A stretch of 64,000 bases of DNA from Rheum nobile (lineage: Eukaryota; Streptophyta; Magnoliopsida; Caryophyllales; Polygonaceae), in the NCBI GenBank assembly GCA_027886185.1, contig WOAB01000878.1, positions 6,088,001-6,152,000 of the forward strand, read 5' to 3'. A program made the translations under genes and the position numbers. The notes beneath the pieces are model-generated. The model saw nothing but the letters and a program-made list of their open reading frames with translations, did no database searches and had not been told where the DNA came from. Below, piece by piece: positions 31,690-42,395 of the stretch (positions within the stretch are counted from its first letter, which is position 1; every line of letters begins with the position of its first letter).

Positions 31690-32745
31690 TACTGGGCAAA
31701 AAACAACTTTTGTTCACTAAGTTGTATCATTTTGTGCATCAAAGTCTGTTGAAAAATACACTAGAATATATTGAATTGCACACCGGATTTTTATTGAATT
31801 ATGCACTTACTATTTATATAGCAGTGCACAAACACATCAACCGTCTCAATCCACAAACACATGAACTATGGTGCACAATTATTAAGGCGGTACATATATA
31901 TATATGACACGGTGCACCAGAATTTTATTGAATTGTGCACTTGTATTTTATTTAAATACAATAGTAGTACACTAACACATGATATGTGGTACACAATTTT
32001 TTGCAACATGGTGCACATTTATTTATGCATCGTGCACAACCATCTCAGTGCACGTCTATTTGTAAATATGGTACACATTTCATCTCAATGCACATATACA
32101 TTAACCATCTCATTGCACAAAGACATAAATTGTGGTACAATTTTTTTTATAACGTGGTGCGCATTTATTTATGACATGGTGCACAACCATCTCAATACAC
32201 AATTATTTTTTTAAAATGGTGCACATTCCATCTCAGTGCACAAACACATAGATTGTGGTGCATAATTATATATAACGTGATGCACATTTATTTATGATAT
32301 GGTGCACAACCATCTCAGTGCACAAATATTTTGTAATATGGTGCACATTTCATCTCAGTGCACAATTATTTGTAATATGATGCACAATTCTCTCTATTAA
32401 CTTTTTATTGTAACATGATGCACAATTACTGATAACATGGTGCACAATTATTCGTAACATGATGTACATTCAAAGCGGTGCACAAATGTGTAACTCTAGT
32501 GTACTGACCGGTCAAGAGTGGATCAACACCGGTAAATAGCCGGTCAACGGTGGTCACCATCAGAGCTTCGGTGGATCAATGTGGGAGATTAATTGTGCAC
32601 CGATGCAATGCACAATTGTGCACCAAAATACATGTACACCTGATTGCATATGATTGTTCACCTCACCCCTTTTGTACACCATATTGTACGAATTTGTGCA
32701 CCTCGGTGCGCATATTCGCACGAGAAAGTATATGCGCACCAGATC
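31690..32745. repeat. GTGCAC motif array
   Basis: Roughly thirty copies of GTGCAC or one-base variants (ATGCAC, GTACAC) occur in about 1 kb, often as GTGCACATTT followed by GTGCACAACCATCTCAGTGC, with AT-rich spacers. Spacing is irregular (about 20-50 bases). The block ends next to the (TA)n tract at 32758. No coding sequence is supported. Confidence 0.85.
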
Positions 32746-33380
32746 AGCTCCCTCAACATATATATATATATAGATATTGGATCTAGTGAAACAGAGTATT
32801 ACGGTAAAACGGAGGTACTAATCACATCCATTAGATGAGATTTAATGGATGGGCTGGATTACACCAATTTGAGGTGCATAGTAGGAAAATACCCGGTGCT
32901 TTACGCAATCAATATCAATCCCGGATTTTGGGGGATTGAAATTTGATTCTTCTCTCTCCTATGGATACGGTTTATTCTTCTCTCTCCCTCTCAGATCTCT
33001 CTCCCCGATCCCCTTTCCATATTCTCTCTCCCTCTCAGATCTCTCTCCCCGATCCCCTTTCCATCTTCTCTCTCCCTCTCAGATCTCTCTCCCTGGTCCC
33101 TGATCTCTCCCTCTAACCCACCGGTGCCCTCATCTCTCACTCTCCCGCCGGAGACCCACACCACAAGCTCGTCGTGACGCCCCTGCTCGTGTCGTAGTTG
33201 TTGTTGTCCAGTGGTCGCTCGATCACCGCCTAGTACAGTCGCCACCACCGATCAGCACCACCACCATTCCCCAGCACTGTCGCTCATGTGCTAGCGCCGC
33301 CGACCACCAGTCCGACTGCTCGCCATCGTTGTTCCGATGGCGGCCCTGCGAAGTGGGTGCGAGGTGGTGCGGATTGAGAG

Positions 33381-33729
33381 CGTGAAGAAGTGGGTCGATG
33401 GTAGTGGATCTGGGCGTGGGCGTGGGCATCTCGAATCTGGGCACACGGGGATGGTGAGATCTGGGCACGTGTGCAGAGGTTGAAGACGAAGCAGAGGCGT
33501 GAAGAAGTGGGTCGATGGCAGTGGATCTGGGCGTGGGCGTGGGCATCTCGGATCTAGGCACGCGGGGATGGTGAGATCTGGGCACGTGTGCAGAGGTTGA
33601 AGACGAAGCATAGGTTGAAGACAAACAGGACGGTACAATTCTTGATGAGGTGGTGAGACGTCGACGCGGTGCGGGATCCGGAATCGCCGTCTCCGATCTG
33701 GGCACGTGTGCAGAGGTTGAAGACGAAGC
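33381..33729. repeat. 117-bp tandem repeat in element A
   Basis: The unit starting CGTGAAGAAGTGGGTCGATG at 33381 recurs at 33498; the last 39 bases of the unit recur at 33691-33729. Reading frames across it on the minus strand are Ser/Pro/His-rich and low in complexity. Confidence 0.85.
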
Positions 33730-33954
33730 TGCGTTCTTCAAAATATTGGAGGGCTTACAGTCTTGTGAGATTTCGGAGTTGAAGCCATGAACTCATATAT
33801 TTGTCGTTTATGGTGTGTCTCCCTTACTTCCTCACCTGATAAGTTTTCTTTATATTTTTGTTGGCTGTTGTGTTATGGTTGCTTATCGTGTTACTATCTA
33901 TGGCCCTTGTGAGATCTTCGTATGTTATGTTAGGTTTGTAAATTGTTTAATGTG

Positions 33955-34830
33955 ATATTCATACAAATGCTTTTGATATTCATATTGGATGTAGGTCTCA
34001 TGCGTTGAGTATTTGATATTTATGATGTGATATTCACCTAAACTCTAAATAATCATCATGTGCGAATTAAACTCTGAATATTGACACTATTTTTATGAAT
34101 ATCGACTACTTACTTAGTTACTTGTATGACTATGCGTACAAATTACGTGAATATCATCACATATTGAATGAATATCGCTATTATATTATTCAAATTGCTT
34201 GTTGATGGTGTTGTTTGTACTATTTCCAATTGATATTCAAATTGTGTGATGTGATATTCATTATAATGTTGTTCATATTCATGAGGTTTCATGCGTTGAA
34301 TAGTCGATATTCAAAATTTATGATGTGATATTCAATATAATATTGTTGATATTCATTATAACAATGTTGATATTCAGGTTGATCGTGCGACTGTGCGACC
34401 CAAAATCGATGCGACAATGTCATTGTTAAACCTTACCGCCATGAATCAAACCTTCGAAGATATTGGGTAGTGATATTCGTGTAGTTAGGTGATGATATTC
34501 ATGTACCATGTACTTGGGTGACTATATTAATGTAATTGGGTGGTGGGCGATATTCACAAAATGGGTAGTGATATTCACAAATTGAGTGGTGATATTCATG
34601 TAAGTGAATTTGATATTCATGTGATTAATTGAGATATTCATGTAACTTTGTGTGATATTCATATTATCAAATGGTGAAATTAATGATTTAAGTGATGATA
34701 TTCACATTTTAAAGATATTAAATATTCACTTATTAAATAAAAATCGATATTCAAACAAACATGAACGATATTCATTAACAAATTATCGATATTCGTGAAC
34801 ACATTAACAATATTCACGAACGCTGGAAAA
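33955..34830. repeat. GATATTCA motif array in element A
   Basis: More than twenty copies of GATATTCA or one-base variants in about 0.9 kb, both strands, irregular spacing. It fills most of the right half of the element. Confidence 0.85.
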
Positions 34831-35525
34831 TCATTAAACGAGGAGAACGAATTTAAATCTAAACGAATTTAAAATAATCTTCCCATTTAAATTTTAAATA
34901 TTTGAAGAATCTCATTCTCTCTCCAATCTGCAGATTTACCATATTTTGTATGAACAACTTTCTATTTTGTAGGAACATATTTTCGGTAATTCAATAAATA
35001 AGATAGGATATTCAAATCTGGTGCCTTGCAGCCCCATGTGGCTTATTTGTTCCATCAAATCGAGCCATTCAAAATCTTCAATCCAACGCTCCTTAATTGT
35101 ACTTCCGTTTTACCATAATTGTCGTTTTACCAGAGCGCCCCCCTATATATATATATATGCTCTAGTAAAACAGGCTCTTATAGTAAAACGGGTGAGTGAT
35201 TCTAGTGCGTTGGATGTTGATGAGATTGACATACAAGATTTAATGGAGGGAGGTACACAATAATTTAAATAGAAGACACACACTAGATTACCTAATTTTA
35301 TGGGATTTGTTTTCCCCAATTTACTCCCTCTCTCTCCAATCCACCGATTCACTTTCCCATTAAATCGTCTCTCCCTTTCTCCTTCTAAAAACCGTTCATC
35401 GTCTCCCCTAATGCTCTCTCTCTCTCTCAAAAATTATTCCACTTCCATTGAAGCATCTGGAGCCCTTGTCGGTGACGGCATAGGCGAAGACGACGAATCC
35501 CATGAGGGCGGCGAGGATGAAGATT

Positions 35526-35654
35526 GTTGACGACGTCGGCGATCGCCTGCCAGTGCTTCTAGCGGAGGTTACTGCAGTTGAGATCGAGGTAGCGCTGGCC
35601 CCAGGCTTCGATCAGGGTGAAGGTCGCGTCCTCGCTCCAGCAATCCTCCCTCAC
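35526..35654 (-). pseudogene. Captured trihelix (SIP1-type) transcription factor fragment
   Basis: On the minus strand from 35654 the frame reads VREDCWSEDATFTLIEAWGQ and continues RYLDLNCSNLR, stop, KHWQAIADVVN. This is the DNA-binding trihelix region of plant SIP1-clade factors: the spaced tryptophans (CW, AW, HW) and the acidic start are in place. The internal stop is TAG at 35559-35561, between an arginine and a lysine. The remaining third helix is not recognisable downstream. The fragment is inside element B, so it is a captured gene piece and not a resident gene. It cannot make a functional factor as it stands. Confidence 0.82.
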
Positions 35655-35813
35655 CGACATACAACGCGGTTGGTGGCCAAGGCTCGCCGACGACGAATGA
35701 GACATCGAACCGGTTAGCTTTTCCATGGAGAAACCTCAGATCTGGTGAGGGACGGCGATAATGATGACAATGGAGATCCGATCTGAGAGAGGGGACGCAA
35801 AGAAGGAAGGGAG

Positions 35814-35816
35814 GAG

Positions 35817-35899
<83 letters not shown>
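35814..35899. repeat. (GA)n microsatellite
   Basis: About 43 GA units with a few interruptions at the left edge, inside element B. Confidence 0.95.
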
Positions 35900-35901
<2 letters not shown>

Positions 35902-36009
35902 GTGAGAATAAGCGGTGATGAGAAAGCGCCGGCTGGGAAGAAAGCGGCGGTGAGAAAGTTTCGTGGGATTTCGGTTTCGGCTTTTCGGGGATTTCGGTAT
36001 GGAAGGGAT

Positions 36010-36560
36010 ATGCATTTTTCATGCATTGATATGCAGATAATACTTGTATGATATGTAATTTGTTATTATAGATTATTTCACTGGCCGTGATTGTGATATT
36101 CATTTGTGTGGATGTGATATGCATTTTCCATACATTGGTATGCAAAATATACTTGTATGATATGCAATTTTTTATGATAGATTATTTCATTGGCCGTGAA
36201 TATGATATTCATTTGTGTGGATGGGATATGCATGATACCGAATAACAGATATTCAGAAATACTTGAACGATATTCAAATAATGTGTTTTGATATGCACAG
36301 ATATGCACAATTGTTTTTCAATTCAATGGATGCATTATATACATAATGAATAAGCACTCACAATACTTGAATATCAGATATAGAACAGTGAATATCAACA
36401 TGAATACGATGGAACATGAACAAAATAAACAGATATGCAAAAAACATGTAACAATATTCACAATTTTTGTGTCAATATGTATAATGTAAATTTTCAACTA
36501 ATTAAATGTATTGATATGCACGAACTTTCACTGAATATGCGTATTAACTAAAAACAAAGT
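36010..36560. repeat. GATATGCA/GATATTCA motif array in element B
   Basis: About twenty copies of GATATKCA and variants in 550 bp. Two longer units around 36060-36125 and 36175-36235 (GATTATTTCA then TGGCCGTGA) are related to each other. Confidence 0.8.
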
Positions 36561-36843
36561 GAATAGCGCGGATCTCGGTGGAGGCTTGAGGAATAACGTT
36601 GATGGGGATATGTAATATCTTTCTCTCTCCAAATCTACATTAAACTTCCTATTTTGAAGGTGGTTATTTAATAAAATTCAAAAAAGTTTTTTGTGATATT
36701 TATTCCATGATTCACACCCCCACTACATCCTATTTTCTTTCTTTTAATCTAGTAATTTATCACCCTCAATCAAACGCTCCAAAATTGTCCACTCGTTTCA
36801 CCACAAGACTCATTTTACATGAGCGTCCTTCTATATATATATA

Positions 36844-39401
36844 AAAACATTCCAAGATGCAATGGTTTTTAATTTTGATATCTCAAATTAATTAAAGGGC
36901 CCGAAAACGAGATAAAATTGCATATGGTTAAAGATGGGATCCCTAGAGTTACAAGCTACTATACATTACACAACATGGAGAATATCAAATCAAATATAGC
37001 TTTATCGGGAACAGATATGTTGATTCCAAATAACACACAACATACAAAGACTGGTTTACATTGTTTTGGTGAAAGAAAGGGTATATACATCTATAATTCC
37101 TATACTTTTTTCCCCATTTTTTTTCGCTAGTACATTTCTTGTTCATTTGATTTTACTTGTCACAAGGCAAAACAAGAGATTCGGACTTTAGCTTTAAATC
37201 AATATCAGAAATGGGATCTCTTCAAAAAAAAAAAAAAAAAATCAGTGATGGGACATAAATCCATGCACTACATGGTGTGGGACAATAGTATATATACATA
37301 TAGATTATTTAAAATGACGTGATAAAAACATTTGAAAATACATTTGAGTCTTCTAATATATTTATATTATTTTTTCATTTGTATATTTCCGATTCTTGTT
37401 TGCTTGTTGTGTTTCATCTTCACTTGTGAATAAGTTTAAAAAAATCACCTATGAATATATTAATTTTTAAAAATTTGAGTAGAACGGAATCGCACTCAAA
37501 CTCGATCACTAGGAGAAAGTTACATTATATACAATGATTGAAAATATGGTTATTTTGCATTTTGTTAGAATGAGATTGTTTTATCTAAATTTGATGATGA
37601 TAAATATTATTAGATATTTTAAAAAAAAAATATTTTCATAAGTTTTAAGTTGAATATCATGTTAGGGAACAATAAAATAAAAGGAAGCAAAACATAAAAG
37701 GTAAAGAAACATTGAGTCAACAAAAGAGATAAGCATATAATGAAGGAATGAAGAAATCGATCAGTGTTGCGCTGCTCGTGCTATGAAGCGAAGGAACATA
37801 GTTGGAAACGAAGTAAAAACGATGAGATAAGATGTTGGGACTTTGTGAGAAGAATAATCAAATATGGGAACATGATCTTTAAGAGGACTTGGGCTCCAAA
37901 GCTTAAGTTTAAGATAGTATTTAATTAAATCTTATTTATGAAAACTCCTATTTTCTTTAAATAACTTCAGTAGAATTTGTATTTATGGTAATAGGATAAG
38001 ATAGAAACCATACCTTTAATTTTGACATTGTACTAGCCGAAATTAAAGATGGAATTGAAATATATGCTAGTACTATATATACACGTAGAGTCTAGAGTTT
38101 TTCTAGATTACGAATTTCGAGTTTTCGAAGGCATAGAGAAAAGAAGACAAATATTCGAATTTGAAGTCTTTGAAGTGAGTATTTGAGTTAGGGTTGTATT
38201 TGAGTTAGGGTTATATATGCATACGCTTGTTTTGATATTAATGCTAGATCTAAACACTTTGTGTGAATTAGATTGCGAAGTCCTTGGCCTTGCTTGTAAG
38301 ATTTTTTACAATCCGATTAATAATATAATTATATATTTGAAATCTTACAAGACTAATTAACCACTTAGAAGTAGATGTTTTTGTTAATCAATTAATTGTT
38401 TTATTGAATTTTTCTCTCTAAGAAATTCAGTCATAGTTGTTACCTTCACTATTTATATTAATATTCCACTGCCCAGTAGTTAAAGTAACATACACGATTC
38501 AAACATTTTTATTCTAAAAATGTATTTTTGAGTCACTAAATTTAGGTCCTTGTCTCCTTGAGGTCGAGAGTTCGGATGCACCGTGTTATGGTTTATAGCT
38601 GCACAGTTTTACGAGATGGAACTAATTGATCGCTAATTCCATTTTATATATTTGTATTTCAATCATACAAGACATGTCACATTTCATCATTTAAGGTTAC
38701 AAATAAAATGATACTTGATGTCTACATGATTCTACAAGTTTTTTTCTAATACAATTCCTTCTCTACTTACAAATGTCAATGGGTTGAATTAGTTAAAAAA
38801 AAGATTGGTTCAACCACCATTTCAATGATATTACATAAGTCTGGTTTAGACAAGTGCATAATCCCCGAGTAAAACCCCTCACTCATCCAAAAAATTACTC
38901 CTCTTATGGAGATGCCGTATTTCGTGTATAAAAAGCCCAATGACGGCCCATCATCTTAACCCAATCGTTGAAAGAAAGGCCCAAATCAAGTTAAGTATTC
39001 TATTCTGCGATTTGTACACGCAACGGCCTAGAGTTAGACGCGATAAGCGGCGACAAGACGTTACCTGGTACCGAGAGGGAGCGGGTCCTGCACGAATGTC
39101 GCATGGTTTTCAAAAGCATTTACTGTATTCTTTTCTAGCTTGAAGTCGCATGCAGTAGTAGACTAGTAGTAGTAATTACTCTACTGGCTACACACATACT
39201 AATAAGAATTCACCATGATTCGTGAAACTAGGTGACATTGTTTTCTTGTATGGTGTCGAATTCGAGGATCAGACAACATTAACCTCTCCAAAAATCACAA
39301 ACTTGTAATGGGCACCTTGCCGTGTAAGTTTCTACCTATGAGATACTACAAAATTCCAATCTATATTTTCATTTATATGTTAAATTTACTATTTATATAC
39401 A
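36844..39401. other. Unannotated AT-rich spacer
   Basis: No supported gene. There is an A run at 37218-37236. A 67-codon plus-strand frame at 38940-39143 has no recognisable domain. Old retroelement relics could be present, but none can be named. Confidence 0.4.
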
Positions 39402-39410
39402 TTTTAATTA

Positions 39411-39570
39411 GGGAAAACTGCATTAAACCATCCTTTATTCTCACTTTTTTGCATTAAACTACCCCTTATAAAATAACTTGCACAAAACCACCCTCTATTC
39501 AAAATCGTTTGCAAAAAAACACCCATTTTCCTATATCTGCTAGAATTCCCCATTAAAACCAGCCTGCTTT
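39411..39570 (+). repeat. MULE left terminal inverted repeat
   Basis: It contains the spaced blocks GCATTAAACCATCC, GCATTAAACTACCCC and TTGCACAAAACCACCC, each matched in the right repeat. Confidence 0.8.
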
Positions 39571-39735
39571 TCTCCTCTTTCCCAGCCACTGTCGCACCCC
39601 CGCATATTAGGAGATATTATATTTTACCAAAAGATTGAGTATAAGTTTGTTAAGTATTTTATCATTTCCTTGTTTATAGGATCTGATGTATATGATATCT
39701 TGCTCTCTAAGATCTTTTCGTGAATATATGTTGTA

Positions 39736-41014
39736 TGATAGGGGTTGTCGTGACACCTAAACAAAATAATCCTTAAAAACCCAACTAATGTATTCTGGTA
39801 AGTAAGGGTCGAATCCCACATGAATGAGGTAATCTTTCTAAGTGCAAAAGTGTATGCCAAAGGTAACAAGGGGGGTTTTGTTGGTTATTTGCAAGTAAAC
39901 AAAGTAAATAAAAACAAAGGATGTAATCAATTGGGAAAAAAGTACTTAGCCAGACAAATATCCACCATTCATTCGATTGATTGATCCTAGATTATCTCTA
40001 TTCCTTCCTATGAATACTCTTGTCCCTATTCTGAAATAGTTACCAGTCCAACTAGTCTTGATAACCCTAACTATCGAACGCACAAGAAACTATCAAGATT
40101 TAGAACAATAGCAACAAGAAACATATGAATTAACCAGGATACATGCAACACCACAACTCATAGTATTTAACACATAATCAATTCTCTTTCATAATAAACT
40201 AATCCAACTAGTCCTAGAATATCATGTTTGCTACACCAGATAAGGGATTTCAACTCGAAATATCCAAATCCTAGCAATAGACAATTACTAATATCAACTA
40301 GTTGATCAAGCCAGTCAAATCAATAATAATCAATAGGAATAAGCTCAAGAGAAGAGATATAATCAAAGGAATATGAATAGAATTATAATCTCACAACCAT
40401 ATATCAAATGAAGGCTTCAATCGTCGGACTAAGCAAAGGTTGCTTAGTTCTTCATAACTCTAAAAACTCTAAACTTCCGTAACAATGAAAAGATGCTCTG
40501 GCTGTTGTTCCTAATAGAAGACTAAATAGACTTAGAAAACCTAAAAACTCCAAAAGATCATAATCGTAATCTTATGTTTCTGAAAATAAAATAACCGAAA
40601 TAAGGAAATAAAATAAAATAGGAAAATAACAATCTGGCACCACATAAGGAATTCTCCCAAGATAGCACTGGCCGTGACCGCTGCCAAGAAACCGTGCCCG
40701 CTGCCCGTGCTCCACAATCTCGCTCTCGCTGCTTCTATCGCGGCCTCATGTTGACTAGCTGCGATCGCTGCCATGTACCGCGCCCGCGGCCTTCTCTTCG
40801 CTGCACTCTTACAAGCTTCTACACGGCCGCGGTTGCTGCTTTTAAACCGCGGTGGCTGCTTACTCTTCCTTGGCTCCAAAACTCCTTAAAAACACTATTA
40901 ACTCTGCTACTTCGCCACTGCTCCAATGTCCTAAGTTAACTCCTAAGCCCCTATAAATGGTACCTAAAATGTAGTAACAGTTCCTACTTACGCACTACAA
41001 AGTAGAGTGTATCA
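39736..41014 (-). repeat. Gypsy-3 3' LTR
   Basis: In plus orientation starts TGATAGGGGTTGTCGTGACA and ends GTAGAGTGTATCA. GC-rich motifs with GCGATCGCTGCC, GTGACCGCTGCC and GTGCCCGCTGCC lie at 40670-40860. Confidence 0.88.
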
Positions 41015-41030
41015 AATTCCCCCATGCTTA
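41015..41030 (-). other. Gypsy-3 polypurine tract
   Basis: AAGCATGGGGGAATT on the minus strand abuts the 3' LTR. Confidence 0.8.
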
Positions 41031-42395
41031 GACCTTGCTCGCCCTCGAGTAAGCTAATAAAAACCTACTCCTCCAATGAAATACCCAAGGTCTCAGGAAG
41101 CATATAAAACCAATCTCCACTAAGAACTGCACCTATACATAAATCCCCACAATACCAACACAATTAACACAACTCACAACCGGGCTTTAAGGGAGGTAGA
41201 GAACCTCCCCCAAGCTTGACCCGAATACCATAGAGTGAAAATAACCATCTAATCCTAGCCTCCATCTATCTTCTTATGCCTCCCAGAGTGACCTACCCGA
41301 GTCCTCCTTATATCACCTCTTCTTATGTCACCACGCCAGGAAAAATGAGGAATCCTAATAACCACTCTTCTTCTTTTCACTCATTTTACCAAGGCGTCCT
41401 TTCGGGTTTTCACCAAGCCACTCATTTCATTTTTCAATAGATGGGCTCACATAAACTCACATCACTCTTGACCTCATATTACCCCAGCCTATTGCTGGTC
41501 CAAGCCACCTGCTTATTACCTAAGCCGCCCTTTCGGGTTTTCGACTTATCCTAGGATTTTATTTTTGTCTTTTTTCAATTTTTGACTTTTTCATTTTTCA
41601 TTATTTTTTTCTTTCTTCCTCAGACGACTCGCAAGTATAGAACACTCCCCCATGCTTAAACATTGCATTGTCCTCAATGTAATGAAAGACAAAAAGGTGA
41701 AGCACAGGGAAAAGCAGAAAAGTACTCACAACCGTCACCGAGTTGGCTTGGACGTGGAGGTTGGTGCCGGCGGTATATCAATGAGAGCACATGTCACTGG
41801 TGTTGCGCCGGTCTTCAAACTCAATAAAACTCCATCGTGCAACCAAATAGATCCACTGTAATGTGTAGTGGTATATCAAAGAAAACGGGGTTACACGGGC
41901 CTTCAACGAACACAAAATGGGAGCCTAGATGTAATCATGTTGTGGGCTCTGGTGTTCCTCCTCCTCAGCTGTCGAATGTCGGGCCATCATCGTTGCCAAA
42001 TAAAATGTGGGGCGAATGTTTCCTCCTTGGTAGCATGATGTGCACCATCTCTCCATGGGAAACTCGGACAGCTGGCCTTCGGTAAAACTTTTTTTTTTCG
42101 ATTTTTTTTTATTAAGTAAGGGGGACTTACAGTGATATTTCTGCGACCGCGGAAGAATTATCCGCGCCCGCGGAAATGTTTCTGGTGCGAGATTTACACC
42201 GTCTTCAATTTGGCTTTGGATCTCCTTCCTGCAGGTTAGTCTAAAAATAGAACAAAAACAAAGAATAACGAAACGAAACAAAACAATAACAAAAATAACA
42301 TGAAAACGAAAAGACATGAAAAGAAATACATACCTCGGGTTGCCTCCCGAACAACGCCTTAGTTATTGTCGTGGCTCGACTTGGTGTTCTCCCAC

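Larger units (their letters stand above)
32773..35143. mobile_element. Element A: (TA)n-bounded inverted-repeat element
   Basis: The left end (AGAGTATTACGGTAAAACGG, from about 32793) and the reverse complement of the right end (ACAATTATGGTAAAACGGAA) are imperfect inverted repeats of about 45 bp. The outer edges sit in (TA)n tracts at 32758-32772 and 35144-35158. Inside are a GC-rich part (33100-33740) with 117-bp tandem repeats and an AT-rich GATATTCA array. I see no transposase. Insertion into TA microsatellites resembles the behaviour described for rice Micron elements, but sequence relation is not claimed. Confidence 0.6.
35159..36831. mobile_element. Element B: (TA)n-bounded inverted-repeat element with captured exon
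   Basis: The left end (GCTCTAGTAAAACAGGCTC, then TATAGTAAAACGGGTGAG) matches the reverse complement of the right end (GACGCTCATGTAAAATGAG, then GTGGTGAAACGAGTGG). It is bounded by (TA)n at 35144-35158, shared with element A, and 36832-36842. The terminal repeats resemble those of A (GTAAAACGG core), so A and B are one family. The layout is also alike: a GC-rich left part, here with a trihelix exon, then an AT-rich array (36010-36560). Confidence 0.62.

Noticed and set aside
31690..32745. CRISPR-like spaced repeats
   Set aside because: The repeat is only six to eight bases, spacing is irregular and the sequence is plant nuclear DNA.
33223..33741. 172-codon minus frame with repeated PRSHHPRVPRSEMPTP
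   Set aside because: It is a translation of the 117-bp tandem repeat; the repeat is not a multiple that keeps a known domain and overlapping frames are equally open.
38940..39143. 67-codon plus frame as a small gene
   Set aside because: No recognisable domain, no supporting leader or splice signals; left as unannotated spacer.
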